DNA from: Methylocystis sp.
GTDB taxonomy: Bacteria > Pseudomonadota > Alphaproteobacteria > Rhizobiales > Beijerinckiaceae
Direction: 5' to 3'
Assembly (NCBI GenBank): GCA_022843405.1
Contig: JALHNQ010000005.1
Location: 53,776 to 117,775, forward strand
Length of the DNA: 64,000 bases
A program made the translations under genes and the position numbers. How positions within the stretch are numbered: the first letter of the stretch is position 1; each line of letters starts with the position of its first letter. Positions 10,093-19,446 of this stretch are shown one piece after another. The notes under the pieces were generated by a model that made no database searches, was not told the origin of the DNA, and saw nothing but the letters and a program-made list of their open reading frames with translations.

Positions 10093-10931
10093 TTCGATTT
10101 CCTCCGGCCGGCGCTCAGCATGCGCGCGGCAATCGACAGGGCGAGAACTGCGATGGTGATGAGCAGCGCGCCGGTCCAGGCGAGTTGCTGCCAGTCCTTG
10201 TAGGGCGACAGCGCGAACTGGAAGATCACCACCGGCAGGCTCGCCATCGGCGCGGCGAGATCGGTGCTCCAGAATTGGTTGTTGAGCGCCGTGAACAGAA
10301 GCGGCGCCGTCTCGCCCGAGACTCGCGCCACGGCCAGCAGCACGCCGGTGATCAGCCCCGCCTTGGCGGCGCGATAGGCGACCTTGCCGACGACATGGGC
10401 GCGGGGCGCGCCGAGCGCCGAAGCCGCCTCTCGCATCGATCCCGGCACGAGCAGCAGCATGTCCTCCGTCGTTCGCACGACGACGGGAACAACGAGCAGC
10501 GCAAGGGCCACAGCGCCCGAAATCGCCGAAAAGTGTCCCATCGGATGCACGAGCATCGTGTAGACGAACAGGCCGATGACGATCGACGGCGCGCTGAGCA
10601 GGATGTCGTTGATGAAACGCACGATCATCGTGAGCTTCGTATAGCGGCCGTATTCGGCCATGTAGGTTCCGGCCAGCATGCCGAGCGGTGTGCCGACTGC
10701 GACGCCGATGATAGTCATGATCAGCGAGCCGGCGATGGCGTTGAGCAATCCGCCGGCGCTGCCGGGGGGCGGCGTCATCTCGGTAAAGACCGCGGGAGAC
10801 AGTCCTCGCACGCCTTCGTAGAGAAGCGCGATGAGGATCACGAACAGCCACGCCAGCCCGAATATGGCCGCGACCCAGCAGAGCGTCGTCGCGATGGAAT
10901 TGGCGCCGCGTCGAGTTGCGTAAAGCGACAT
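10089..10931 (-). CDS. pstA: Phosphate ABC transporter permease PstA
   Basis: This inner-membrane permease of the Pst importer has 280 residues and about six hydrophobic segments. The first is near residues 15-40 ([18 protein letters not shown]). The ABC-importer EAA loop that contacts PstB is around [20 protein letters not shown]. It is separated from pstC by 11 bases and overlaps pstB by four, so it belongs to one transcription unit. Confidence 0.95.
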   Translation of the reverse strand: MSLYATRRGANSIATTLCWVAAIFGLAWLFVILIALLYEGVRGLSPAVFTEMTPPPGSAGGLLNAIAGSLIMTIIGVAVGTPLGMLAGTYMAEYGRYTKLTMIVRFINDILLSAPSIVIGLFVYTMLVHPMGHFSAISGAVALALLVVPVVVRTTEDMLLLVPGSMREAASALGAPRAHVVGKVAYRAAKAGLITGVLLAVARVSGETAPLLFTALNNQFWSTDLAAPMASLPVVIFQFALSPYKDWQQLAWTGALLITIAVLALSIAARMLSAGRRKSK

Positions 10932-10942
10932 GAGCGTCTCCC

Positions 10943-11932
10943 TTACGCTGATTTCTGCTCGATGCGCATCAGCATATAACGCGCGATCGCAAGGACGACG
11001 AAGGTGATGAGGAAGAGGATGAGCCCCAGTTCGATCAGGGCCGACGTATAGAGATCGCCGACCGCCTCGGTGAACTCATTGGCGATGGTCGCCGAAATCG
11101 TCGTTCCGGGCGCAAGCAGAGACCCGGAAATCTTATGCGCATTGCCGATGACGAAAGTCACCGCCATCGTTTCGCCGAGCGCCCGACCGAGCCCGAGCAT
11201 GACGCCGCCGATCACGCCGACGCGCGTATATGGCATCACCACATAGCGCATCACTTCCCAAGTCGTGCAGCCGATTCCCGACGCCGCTTCCTTCAGCACG
11301 GGCGGCACCGTCTCGAAAACGTCGCGGGAGATCGACGCGACGAAGGGCAGCACCATGATCGCGAGAATGAAGCCCGCCGTCAGCATGCCGATGCCGTAAG
11401 GCGGACCCGCGAAGAGCATCGAGAACACTGGAATGTCGCCGAAGGCCGCGATCAGCGCCGGCTGCACATGCGACTGGAGAAACGGCGCCAGCACGAAGAG
11501 GCCCCAAATGCCGTAGATGATCGACGGGATGCCGGCCAAAAGTTCAATCGCCGTGCCGATGGGCCGGCGCATAACATAGGGGCAAAGCTCGGTGAGGAAG
11601 ACCGCGATGCCGAGCCCGACGGGAACGGCGATCAACATGGCGATGGCCGAGGTCATGATCGTGCCGTAGATCGCCGGAGCCGCGCCGAAATTCTCGGTAA
11701 CTGGATTCCACGACTGCGAGACGAAGAAGCCGAAACCGAACGCTCTGATCGACGGCAACGAGCCATAGACAAGCGAAACGATGACTCCGCCCAGGATCAC
11801 CAGAACGATCACGGCCGCGGCGCGCGTGGCTTGACGGAAAATGCGGTCGACCAGCGCCAGCCGACCTAGAACGCGCGTTCGATCGGCCACGACCGATGGC
11901 GACGCTGCTTGCTGCAAGACTACTTCCGACAT
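10943..11932 (-). CDS. pstC: Phosphate ABC transporter permease PstC
   Basis: This is the second membrane subunit of the phosphate importer, 329 residues from the ATG at 11932. That start is chosen because AGGAGG precedes it and the next residues ([12 protein letters not shown]) lead into the first membrane segment near residue 40; an in-frame extension of 35 residues upstream is unlikely. The EAA loop is visible around [20 protein letters not shown]. The periplasmic [16 protein letters not shown] region is characteristic of PstC. Confidence 0.94.
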   Translation of the reverse strand: MSEVVLQQAASPSVVADRTRVLGRLALVDRIFRQATRAAAVIVLVILGGVIVSLVYGSLPSIRAFGFGFFVSQSWNPVTENFGAAPAIYGTIMTSAIAMLIAVPVGLGIAVFLTELCPYVMRRPIGTAIELLAGIPSIIYGIWGLFVLAPFLQSHVQPALIAAFGDIPVFSMLFAGPPYGIGMLTAGFILAIMVLPFVASISRDVFETVPPVLKEAASGIGCTTWEVMRYVVMPYTRVGVIGGVMLGLGRALGETMAVTFVIGNAHKISGSLLAPGTTISATIANEFTEAVGDLYTSALIELGLILFLITFVVLAIARYMLMRIEQKSA

Positions 11933-12106
11933 GTTTGAACCCGCCTCCTGGCCGGCGCCGTTCGCGTCGCGCCGGTTTGGTTCGATCGAGAACATTTGAT
12001 CAACTCCCGGCGCCGCGCTTTCGGCGAACCGCCGCACATTCTACCGACGGCCGCTCCACGCGGCCGTCGAGATTCTTGAAGCCAACCCGCGCAGTTCTAG
12101 CCTTCG

Positions 12107-13150
12107 TCAATGGGACAACGGCTTGCCGTCTGTTCCCTTAACATTGGCCCAGCTCTTCTTGATGAGTTCGACCACATGCTTGGGCATCGGAATGTAGTCG
12201 AGTTCTTCGGCCATTTTCCCGCCATGAGCGAAAGCCCAAGTGAAGAATTTGAGCGCTTCGGCTGCGGCTGCTTCGTCCTTCGGCTCCTTGGGGAGCAGGA
12301 TGAAGGTCGCGGCCGTGATCGGCCAGGTCTTCGCGCCCGGCTCATTGGTCAGGATTTCGTAAAAGCCCTCGGCGTGGGACCAGTCGGCCCCGGCGGCGGC
12401 GGCCTGAAACGAGTCCATGCTCGGCGCGATCACTTTGCCGTCCTTATTGATCATCTTGGTGTGGGTCATTTTGTTCTGCTTGGCGTAGGCGTATTCGACA
12501 TAGCCGATTGCGCCCTTAGTGTTGGCGACGTTGTTGGCGACGCCTTCATTGCCCTTCGCGCCGATGCCGACCGGCCATTCGACCGAGGTGTTCTCGCCGA
12601 CCTTCGACTTCCAGTCGGGCGAAACCTTCGACAGATAATTGGTGAAGTTAAAGGTCGTTCCCGACCCGTCCGAACGATGAACCACGACAATCGAAGCCGA
12701 AGGAAGCTTCGCCTTCGGGTTGAGCTTCTTGATCGCCGGGTCGTCCCATTTGGTGATTTCGCCGAGGAAAATCTTCGCGAGCGTGTCGCCGTCGAGCGTA
12801 AGCTCGCCGCCGGCAATGCCCTCGAGATTGACCACCGGCACGATGGCGCCGATCACCTGCGGCCATTGAATAAGCGCCGCGGTCTGCAATTCGTCGGCCT
12901 TGAGCGGCTGGTCGGAGGCGCCGAAAGTGACGGTGCGCGCCTTAACCTGCTTGATGCCGCCGCCAGAGCCGATCGACTGGTAGTTGAGGCCGCTACCCGT
13001 TTCCTTCTTATATGCTTCGGCCCACTTGGCGTAGATCGGATAAGGGAAGGTGGCGCCGGCGCCGGAAATGTCCAGCGCGCTCGCCGCGCCAGCCATGACG
13101 GCGAGAGCCAGCGCTGCGCCCGCGCCGCGCTTGAAAATCGTCGAGATCAT
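12107..13150 (-). CDS. pstS: Periplasmic phosphate-binding protein PstS
   Basis: The 347-residue protein has a Sec signal peptide (hydrophobic core [13 protein letters not shown], cleavage near residue 25). The phosphate-binding elements are [18 protein letters not shown] at the mature N-terminus, [19 protein letters not shown] and [16 protein letters not shown]. It captures phosphate for PstCAB. It is the first gene after a recognisable PHO box (13238-13266), and a gap of about 175 bases separates its stop from pstC, which often allows high PstS expression relative to the permease genes. Confidence 0.96.
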   Translation of the reverse strand: MISTIFKRGAGAALALAVMAGAASALDISGAGATFPYPIYAKWAEAYKKETGSGLNYQSIGSGGGIKQVKARTVTFGASDQPLKADELQTAALIQWPQVIGAIVPVVNLEGIAGGELTLDGDTLAKIFLGEITKWDDPAIKKLNPKAKLPSASIVVVHRSDGSGTTFNFTNYLSKVSPDWKSKVGENTSVEWPVGIGAKGNEGVANNVANTKGAIGYVEYAYAKQNKMTHTKMINKDGKVIAPSMDSFQAAAAGADWSHAEGFYEILTNEPGAKTWPITAATFILLPKEPKDEAAAAEALKFFTWAFAHGGKMAEELDYIPMPKHVVELIKKSWANVKGTDGKPLSH

Positions 13151-13224
13151 TTGAAGGTCTCTTTTGCTCGAGAACAGGTTTGCGATGCGCCCCGCGTCAC
13201 CGCATGCGAGAACCTATCGGTCCG

Positions 13225-13266
13225 ACAATAGGCTTTTGTGACAAAAAGATTACAGTCTTGTGACAA
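13225..13266 (-). promoter_or_regulatory. PHO box and likely -10 of the pstS promoter
   Basis: On the minus strand three heptamers are spaced by four bases: TTGTCAC (13266-13260), CTGTAAT (13255-13249) and TTGTCAC (13244-13238). They closely fit the PhoB-binding repeat CTGTCAT with an 11-base period. A TATTGT follows at 13230-13225 and could serve as the -10 element, the PHO box replacing the -35 as in class II PhoB promoters. The site lies about 90-115 bases before the pstS start. Confidence 0.75.
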
Positions 13267-13299
13267 TGGTATTAACTAAATATCATGTATTTAAATGAA

Positions 13300-14373
13300 T
13301 CATACTACCTCGCTTCCCGGCAAAATGACGCGAAACAGCGTCCCTTCGCCGAGCGCGGACTCGATCGCAAGCCGACCGCGATGGCGCAGCACGATATGTT
13401 TGACGATGGCGAGCCCCAGACCGGTGCCGCCCTTGGCGCGGCTCTTCCCCGCATCGACGCGATAGAAGCGCTCGGTCAGTCGCGGAATATGCTCCGGCGC
13501 GACTCCGGGACCGTAATCGCGCACCGACAGGACGACGAGCGCGCCCTTGCGGACAAGCGATATGTCGATAGGCTTGCAGGCGCCGTGCTCGGCGCAGCCA
13601 TATTTCAACGCGTTCTCGACGAGATTCTCGATGACGCGGGCAAGTTCGTCACGATCGCCCGGCGCAACCACATTCGGTTGCAGATCGAGATTGATGGCGA
13701 CGCCCCCGTCCTCGGCCATTTGCGACAGCGTATCGACGATATGGGCGACGAGCAGCGTCAGATCGACAGGCGTCGCGGGCCGAAGATGCATGTGTTGCTC
13801 GATGCGCGACAGCGACAGAAGATCGTCGACCAGCCGCGCCATTCGCTGCGCCTGCTCGCGCATGATGGCGAGGAATTTGTCGCGCGTTTCGCTATCCTCG
13901 CGCGCTGGTCCTTGCAGCGTCTCGACAAATCCGAGCAGCGAGGCGAGCGGCGTGCGCAGCTCATGGCTGGCGTTCGCCACAAAGTCGACGCGCATGCGCT
14001 CGACGCGCCGGGATTCGGTGAGATCGCGCAGGCTCACCATGGCGGCGGGCTCGAAGCCTTCGATCTGCATCGGCGCGATATGGGCCTCGAACCAGCATTC
14101 CACCGGCAGGCGCTCGACCCAGACGGTCTTCTCGGCCTCGCCGCCGCCGAGCACGCGGGCGACGGCGTCGAGCATGTCGGGAGAGCGAAGACCGCGGGAA
14201 AGCGGTTCATTCAGCCGAATTGCGGGCGAGAGACTCTGCGCCGCCGCGTTTACCGCGACGACATGCGTTTCGGAGTCGATGACGAAAATCGGCTCCGGAA
14301 GCGCATTGATCACCGGCGCCAGGAGAGCCATCGCCTGATCGCGCCATCTGCGTTGCTGAATCGATAGGGTCAT
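13300..14373 (-). CDS. phoR: Phosphate regulon sensor histidine kinase PhoR, no membrane segment
   Basis: The 357-residue kinase has a PAS-like domain (about 20-120; LPEPIFVIDSETHVVAVN), an H-box with His137 in VANASHELRTPLASL, then an ATPase domain with the N-box ENLVENALKYG, DYGPGVAPEHI and GGTGLGLAIVKHI. Unlike most PhoR proteins I see no N-terminal hydrophobic segment: from the ATG at 14373 the protein enters the PAS domain almost at once. The frame is open far upstream, but that region overlaps the preceding membrane-protein gene in another frame and reads as non-coding. Position directly upstream of pstS supports the assignment. Confidence 0.88.
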   Translation of the reverse strand: MTLSIQQRRWRDQAMALLAPVINALPEPIFVIDSETHVVAVNAAAQSLSPAIRLNEPLSRGLRSPDMLDAVARVLGGGEAEKTVWVERLPVECWFEAHIAPMQIEGFEPAAMVSLRDLTESRRVERMRVDFVANASHELRTPLASLLGFVETLQGPAREDSETRDKFLAIMREQAQRMARLVDDLLSLSRIEQHMHLRPATPVDLTLLVAHIVDTLSQMAEDGGVAINLDLQPNVVAPGDRDELARVIENLVENALKYGCAEHGACKPIDISLVRKGALVVLSVRDYGPGVAPEHIPRLTERFYRVDAGKSRAKGGTGLGLAIVKHIVLRHRGRLAIESALGEGTLFRVILPGSEVV

Positions 14374-14393
14374 GGCGACTGGCCCCGCGCCGG

Positions 14394-15467
14394 TCAATTC
14401 GAGCGCTCCTCCCAAATACGCGCGATCGCCTCGCGCAAGGTCGTCCAGCGGCGCGCGCCTTCGTCCGCGCCCAGAAGCGCAAGCGCGACGACGAACGGGA
14501 TAAGGTAATAGACCATGCGAAAAAGAAGCAGCGAGGCCAGAAGGCTTTCCTGCGAAGCCGCAGGAATGGCGTGCAGCATCGTCGCTTCGAAGACGCCGAT
14601 GCCGCCGGGCGCATGGCTGATCACGCCGAGAATGCAGGCGACGATATAGACCGCGACGAATGGCACGAAGTCCAGCGGCACGTCGGCGGGAAGCAGCACA
14701 TACAGCGCGCCCGCGGCGCAGCATAAATCGGCGACGCCAAGCGCGAACTGCGCCGCAGTCGGGACGAAGCCGGGCAGATCGAGAGCATGGCCGCGAAGCG
14801 TGATTCTGCGGCGCTCGAACGTCACCCAGCCGAAATAAAACAGCACGCCGCCAAGTATCAGCAGACCCGGAATGACGTGAAGAACGGCGGGCGCGCCGTC
14901 GAGCTCGGCGAGCGCGCTCGCGCCGTAGACGAAGCCGACGCCCATCATCAGCGTCATGCCGAGCCAGAAGGTGACGCCGGCGAACACGGTGATGTTGGCC
15001 ACCTGCAGCGCGCTCAGCGCGACGCGCGAGTAGATCCAATAGCGGACCGCCGCGCTGGTGATGATCGGAAATCCCAGATTGAAGGAAATGGCGTAGCTGG
15101 CGAAGGACGCGAGAGCGGCCACCCTGTAAGGCGCATGCGCGCGCATGTGGTGCAGCGCGACGACGTCATATCCCGTCAGGAAGAGATAGGAGAGAGCGGA
15201 GAGCGCCAGCGCGGCGAGAATTTGCGTGGCGCTCGTCGCACGAAATGCGTTTACCAGATCGGCGTAGCTCAGGTTCGAGAGCGTCCTTCCGAGAAGGTAA
15301 GCGGCGAGCGCAAAGATCGCGAGACTGGCCGCGACGCCCAGCGCGCTCAACGCGCCTTTGGGCAGCCGATAGCGAAGCGACTCAAAAAATCCTGCGTTTT
15401 CTCGTGGCCTCACGACCGGCAGTTCCGGCGCGGCGGTTCGCATCAGTTCGTTATCCTGCTGAGTCAC
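14394..15467 (-). CDS. YbhN-like multipass membrane protein (lysylphosphatidylglycerol synthase TM family)
   Basis: The 357-residue integral membrane protein has about eight hydrophobic segments and the family motif SHAPGGIGVFEATML near residue 260, typical of the flippase-like UPF0104/YbhN domain. It lacks the C-terminal aminoacyl-transferase domain of MprF, so it is not a lysyl-PG synthase by itself. The start is GTG at 15467 after GGGGG; an ATG at 15443 is possible. Its stop lies 20 bases before phoR, so the two are probably co-transcribed. The transported lipid, if any, is unknown. Confidence 0.8.
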   Translation of the reverse strand: MTQQDNELMRTAAPELPVVRPRENAGFFESLRYRLPKGALSALGVAASLAIFALAAYLLGRTLSNLSYADLVNAFRATSATQILAALALSALSYLFLTGYDVVALHHMRAHAPYRVAALASFASYAISFNLGFPIITSAAVRYWIYSRVALSALQVANITVFAGVTFWLGMTLMMGVGFVYGASALAELDGAPAVLHVIPGLLILGGVLFYFGWVTFERRRITLRGHALDLPGFVPTAAQFALGVADLCCAAGALYVLLPADVPLDFVPFVAVYIVACILGVISHAPGGIGVFEATMLHAIPAASQESLLASLLLFRMVYYLIPFVVALALLGADEGARRWTTLREAIARIWEERSN

Positions 15468-15782
15468 GCTGCCCCCGCGCCAGCCGCCGCCAGGTATTTG
15501 GAGCGTTCAATCGACAATCCTCTCAATCGGCAATTCGCTTAACACTTCGTCTATTCTCATCGCTTCATGCCCTGTCCGGTTCAATCCCTCAATCATGTCA
15601 TGGCGATGACTGGATGAGAAAGGGAAACGTTCGCGCTTCCCTTGAGCTTGGCGTCCCAACCCTCGACGTCAAGCCCCCATCAGCTTTCGACCGGCAATCC
15701 TTGACCTGCGAGCCGCGCGATCTAGCTGCCTGCGAAGCGCCGCGAGCCGAAAACCCAACAGGAACCCAAAGGACCACCCATC
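15468..15782. other. Divergent intergenic region, promoters for phoR operon and copper-storage gene
   Basis: About 315 bases without a gene separate the minus-strand membrane-protein gene from the plus-strand copper-storage gene. A TTGACC (15701-15706) and TAGCTG (15723-15728) spaced by 16 bases could be the promoter of the copper-storage gene. AAAGGA about ten bases before its ATG is a plausible ribosome-binding site. I see no clear copper-regulator operator or second PHO box. Confidence 0.35.
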
Positions 15783-16130
15783 ATGCACATGATCTCCAAG
15801 GAAACCCAGGCCTGCATCGACGCCTGCTTGAGCTGTTATCAGATGTGCTTCGGCATGGCGATGACCCATTGCCTTGAGCAGGGCGGCGATCATGTGAAGC
15901 CCCAACATTTCCGGGCCATGATCGCCTGCGCCGACATGTGCCGCGACAGCGCGCAGATGATGCTGATGAATTCGCAGCAAGCGAAGCAGATCTGCGCGCT
16001 TTGCGCCGAAGCCTGCGAAACCTGCGCCAAGGAATGCGATCCGATTCCGGACATGAAGGAATGCGCCGACGAGTGCCGTCGCTGCGCCGAGGAATGCCGC
16101 AGAATGTCGGGCCGCAAGATGGCCGCGTAG
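15783..16130 (+). CDS. Four-helix-bundle copper-storage protein (Csp3-like, DUF326)
   Basis: The 115-residue protein has 16 cysteines, mostly in helical CxxxC spacing (ACIDACLSCYQMC near the start, then CALCAEACETCAKEC and ECADECRRCAEEC). Such cysteine-lined four-helix bundles bind many Cu(I) ions; the family was first described in the methanotroph Methylosinus trichosporium. There is no signal peptide or twin-arginine motif, so this is the cytosolic (Csp3) type rather than the exported Csp1 type. Its likely role is copper buffering or storage. It is a single-gene unit followed by a convergent cytochrome c gene. Confidence 0.85.
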   Translation: MHMISKETQACIDACLSCYQMCFGMAMTHCLEQGGDHVKPQHFRAMIACADMCRDSAQMMLMNSQQAKQICALCAEACETCAKECDPIPDMKECADECRRCAEECRRMSGRKMAA

Positions 16131-16155
16131 CGGTCACACGCATTCGACTTGGCGG

Positions 16156-16470
16156 CTATTTGCCGCCAAGTCCCAAAATATAACTTGCAATCGAATCGAT
16201 CTCTTCGCGCGCGAGAATGAAGTTCGGCATGTTCCTGTGCGACGAGCGCAGGAACACTTTGAGCGACAATTCGGTCGTCGACGGCATCTTGGCCACGTCA
16301 ACGAAGCGGGGCGCTTTCGGATCGGGGCTTTTGGCCTCGGCGTCGCGGCCGATCGCGTGACATGACACGCATTCGGCCTTGGCGATTTTCTCGCCGGTCG
16401 TCGGATCAGCGCTCGCGGCGATCGCCGGCGCCGCAACAAGGGCCAGGGCCAGAGACAGCGCTATCCTCAT
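16156..16470 (-). CDS. Small periplasmic class I cytochrome c
   Basis: The 104-residue protein has a signal peptide (ALSLALALVAAPAIAA) and one haem-binding CVSCH near residue 35. A distal methionine is available in NMPNFILAREEIDSIASYIL, as in short class I cytochromes. The mature protein is about 85 residues and exported. It starts four bases after the fabI stop on the same strand, so it is probably read through from the fab genes, although no functional link is evident. Electron partners are unknown. Confidence 0.85.
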   Translation of the reverse strand: MRIALSLALALVAAPAIAASADPTTGEKIAKAECVSCHAIGRDAEAKSPDPKAPRFVDVAKMPSTTELSLKVFLRSSHRNMPNFILAREEIDSIASYILGLGGK

Positions 16471-16474
16471 TCGC

Positions 16475-17284
16475 TCACTCCTCGCCGTTCAGATCTTGGG
16501 GACGGGGCTGCAACATGATGTTGTAGCCGGCGTCGACGAGATGGACTTCGCCGGTGACGCCGCCCGAAAGCTCAGATAGCAAATAGAGCGCCGAGCCGCC
16601 GATTTCATCAAGCGTGATCATTCGACGCAAGGGACAATGTTTCTTCTGGAACGCGCCCATCGCACGCGCGCCGGTGATTCCGGCGCCCGCCATGGTGCGC
16701 ACCGGCCCTGGCGACAACGCGTTGACGCGAATGCCGCGATCGCCGAAATCGGCGGCGAGATAGCGCACCGATGAATCGAGCGCGGCTTTCGCCACGCCCA
16801 TCACATTGTAATTGGGCATGACATGGGTGCCGCCGCCAAAGCTCACCGTCAACAGCGACCCGCCCTTCTTCATGAGAGAGGCGGCGCGGCGCGCGGCTTC
16901 GGTAAAGGAGAAGCAGGAGATGACGAGCGTGCGGATGAAATTTTCGCGCGACGTGTCGGCGTAAAGCCCCTTTAATTCGCTTTTGTCGGAATAGGCGATG
17001 GAATGGACGAGAAAGTCCATCTCGCCCCAGTCATATTCGAGCCGCGCGAAGACGTCGTCGACGGTGGCGATGTCCTCGACGTCGCAAGGGAGAACGAGAC
17101 TCGAGCCCAATTCCTGGGCGAGCGGCTTGACTCGTTTGCCGAGCCCTTCGCCCTGATAGGTGAAGGCGAGCGTCGCGCCATGACGCGCCAATACGCGCGC
17201 AATGCCATAGGCGATCGAATGATCATTGGCGACGCCCATGATGAGCCCGCGCTTACCCTGCATCAAATTGCTGGCGACCGTCAT
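16475..17284 (-). CDS. fabI: Enoyl-[acyl-carrier-protein] reductase (NADH)
   Basis: FabI reduces trans-2-enoyl-ACP in the last step of fatty-acid elongation. The 269-residue short-chain dehydrogenase has the divergent FabI cofactor motif GVANDHSIAYGIA, HSIAYSDKSELKG, and the catalytic Tyr-x6-Lys as YNVMGVAKAALDSSVRYLA. ALSPGPVRTMAGAGI follows, which forms the substrate loop. The ATG at 17284 has AGGAA upstream; the earlier in-frame start adds 20 residues without homology. It is the third gene of fabA-fabB-fabI. Confidence 0.95.
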   Translation of the reverse strand: MTVASNLMQGKRGLIMGVANDHSIAYGIARVLARHGATLAFTYQGEGLGKRVKPLAQELGSSLVLPCDVEDIATVDDVFARLEYDWGEMDFLVHSIAYSDKSELKGLYADTSRENFIRTLVISCFSFTEAARRAASLMKKGGSLLTVSFGGGTHVMPNYNVMGVAKAALDSSVRYLAADFGDRGIRVNALSPGPVRTMAGAGITGARAMGAFQKKHCPLRRMITLDEIGGSALYLLSELSGGVTGEVHLVDAGYNIMLQPRPQDLNGEE

Positions 17285-17415
17285 AGACAAACATTCCTCG
17301 GAAAGACGGCGCGACCGCCAAGCATTGCAGTTAGGCGACTGCAAGCACGCGGCGCGCGTTACGCTGTTCTTGAGAGTCGGCGCGCTGCCGCGCCAGAAAA
17401 GACAATCTTAAGTCA

Positions 17416-18639
17416 TCAAGCGTCCGGATGCTTGAACGCCAATGTCGCATTGGTGCCGCCGAAGCCGAAGGAGTTCGACAGCACCGCGCCGAGCTTCACA
17501 TTGTCGCGCCGCTCGCGCAGGATCGGCATGTCGGCGAAATCCGGGTCAAGCTCTTCGATATTGGCGCTCTCGCAGATGAAGCCGTTCTGCATCATCAACA
17601 GCGAATAGATCGCCTCCTGCACGCCCGTCGCGCCGAGCGAATGGCCGGTCAGGGATTTGGTCGCGGCGATCGGCGGACATTTGTCGCCGACGCCGAACAC
17701 TTCGCGCAAAGCTTCGATCTCCTTGGCGTCGCCGACCGGCGTCGCGGTGGCGTGCGGATTGATGTAGTCGATCGGGCATTTCACCGTCGCGAGCGCCTGT
17801 TTCATGCAGCGCACCGCGCCTTCGCCCGAGGGCGCGACCATGTCATAGCCGTCGGACGTCGCGCCATAGCCAGCGACCTCGGCGTAGATTTTCGCGCCCC
17901 GCGCCTTGGCGTGTTCGAATTCTTCGAGCACCAGCACGCCGGCGCCGCCGGCGATGACGAAGCCGTCGCGATTCTTGTCATAGGCGCGCGAGGCCGTCGC
18001 CGGGCGATCATTATAGGAGGAGGACATCGCGCCCATGGCGTCGAACAGGACCGAGAGCTCCCACTCCAATTCCTCGCAGCCGCCGGCGAAGATCATGTCC
18101 TGCTTGCCGTACTGAATCAGCTCATAGGCGTTGCCGATGCAGTGATTGGACGTGGCGCAGGCCGAGGAGATGGAATAGTTGACGCCCTTGATCTTGAACC
18201 AGACGGCGAGAGTCGCCGAGGCGGTCGACGACATGCATTTCGGCACGGCGAAGGGGCCGACGCGCTTGGGTCCCTTGGTGCGGGTGATGTCCGCAGCTTC
18301 GACAAGCGTGTGGGTCGAGGGGCCGCCGGAGCCCATGATGATGCCGGTGCGCTCATTGGAGATTTCCGCCTCGGTGAGGCCGGCGTCGGCGATCGCCTGA
18401 TCCATGGCGACATGGTTCCACGCCGTGCCGGTCGCATGGAAGCGCATGGCGCGGCGGTCGACCATCGTCGATGGGTCCAGCGACGGCAGTCCGTAGACCT
18501 GCGAGCGGAAGCCAAGTTCGGCGTATTTGTCGGCGCGTACGATGCCGGATTTCGCTTCGCGCAGCGAGGCGACGACCTCCTGCGTGGTGTTGCCGATCGA
18601 CGACACGATGCCCATGCCGGTGACGACGACTCGTCTCAT
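17416..18639 (-). CDS. fabB: Beta-ketoacyl-ACP synthase I
   Basis: This condensing enzyme is needed for elongation of unsaturated acyl-ACPs. The 407-residue thiolase-fold protein has the active-site Cys161 in [12 protein letters not shown] and the two histidines in [14 protein letters not shown] and [10 protein letters not shown]. Association with fabA and the [10 protein letters not shown] sequence fit FabB rather than FabF. It begins 54 bases after fabA, so the pair forms the anaerobic unsaturated fatty-acid unit. Confidence 0.94.
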   Translation of the reverse strand: MRRVVVTGMGIVSSIGNTTQEVVASLREAKSGIVRADKYAELGFRSQVYGLPSLDPSTMVDRRAMRFHATGTAWNHVAMDQAIADAGLTEAEISNERTGIIMGSGGPSTHTLVEAADITRTKGPKRVGPFAVPKCMSSTASATLAVWFKIKGVNYSISSACATSNHCIGNAYELIQYGKQDMIFAGGCEELEWELSVLFDAMGAMSSSYNDRPATASRAYDKNRDGFVIAGGAGVLVLEEFEHAKARGAKIYAEVAGYGATSDGYDMVAPSGEGAVRCMKQALATVKCPIDYINPHATATPVGDAKEIEALREVFGVGDKCPPIAATKSLTGHSLGATGVQEAIYSLLMMQNGFICESANIEELDPDFADMPILRERRDNVKLGAVLSNSFGFGGTNATLAFKHPDA

Positions 18640-18693
18640 GCTGCTCTCCCCTGGCGCGCGGTCAGCAGTCTCGCGCGTTCTTGCCTATCCGTT

Positions 18694-19212
18694 TCAGGCG
18701 GCCGGCGCCTCTTTGGCGAGGCAGACCTTGAGGTCCTTGGCCTCGTAAATACGCTCGCCGTCCGCCGCTACCCAGCCGTCGGCGAGCCCGATCACCAGCT
18801 TGCCGGTGCGAAGGCGCGTGAAGTCGACGCCGTAAGTGACAAGCTTGGTATGCGGCCGCACCTGGCCGGAAAATTTCACCTCGCCGACGCCGAGCGCCAT
18901 GCCGCGGCCAGGATTGTCGAGCCACGCGAGATAGAAGCCGACCATTTGCCACAGCGCGTCAAGGCCAAGGCAGCCGGGCATCACGGGATTGCCTTTAAAA
19001 TGGCAGTCGAAGAACCAGAGGCTCGGCTTGACGTCGAGTTCGGCCCGCATATAGCCCTTGCCATGCGCACCGCCCTCTTCGAAAATTTCCGTGATGCGGT
19101 CGAACATCAGCATCGGCGGCAGCGGCAGCTGCGCATTGCCCGGGCCGAACAGCTTCTCCTCGCCGCACGCCAAAAGATCCTCGTAGCCGAATGAGGAGCG
19201 CCTATCGCCCAT
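18694..19212 (-). CDS. fabA: 3-hydroxydecanoyl-ACP dehydratase/isomerase
   Basis: FabA dehydrates 3-hydroxydecanoyl-ACP and isomerises the product to cis-3, starting unsaturated fatty-acid synthesis. The 172-residue hot-dog protein shows the active-site His71 in [14 protein letters not shown] and Asp85 in GLDALWQM. The N-terminal [12 protein letters not shown] is typical. It is divergent from irr, the same arrangement as in many rhizobial genomes. Confidence 0.96.
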   Translation of the reverse strand: MGDRRSSFGYEDLLACGEEKLFGPGNAQLPLPPMLMFDRITEIFEEGGAHGKGYMRAELDVKPSLWFFDCHFKGNPVMPGCLGLDALWQMVGFYLAWLDNPGRGMALGVGEVKFSGQVRPHTKLVTYGVDFTRLRTGKLVIGLADGWVAADGERIYEAKDLKVCLAKEAPAA

Positions 19213-19386
19213 ATTTCCTTGTTCCTCGCATTTGGGCCACTGGGGCCCTCCTCCCTGAGCGCCATCCGGCGCGCCCTGTTTTTATCAGCGCCGGCAGGGG
19301 CGCCGCTGTTGGGCGAAGCGATCCGTAACATAGCCTCGCCCGGGCCGAAAGCGTCGTGCTGAAACCGCCGAAACGGCCCAGCGGCG

Positions 19387-19414
19387 TTGAATTTCCCGCC
19401 ATTGTCCCTATGAT
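19387..19414 (+). promoter_or_regulatory. Putative sigma-70 promoter of irr
   Basis: TTGAAT (19387-19392) and TATGAT (19409-19414) are separated by 16 bases and lie about 33 bases before the irr ATG. This is a good match to the vegetative consensus for such a GC-rich region. No ICE-type inverted repeat was seen next to it. Confidence 0.5.
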
Positions 19415-19446
19415 GCCAAAGGGAAACCGACAGCTGAAGGCCGCGA

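Noticed and set aside
9307..10851. Extended pstB frame reaching far into pstA
   Set aside because: The extra N-terminal part is out-of-frame pstA DNA; the ATG at 10092 gives a normal PstB with a four-base overlap.
17428..19194. Long plus-strand open frame opposite fabB and fabA
   Set aside because: Crosses two essential genes with intact motifs; its translation has no recognisable domain.
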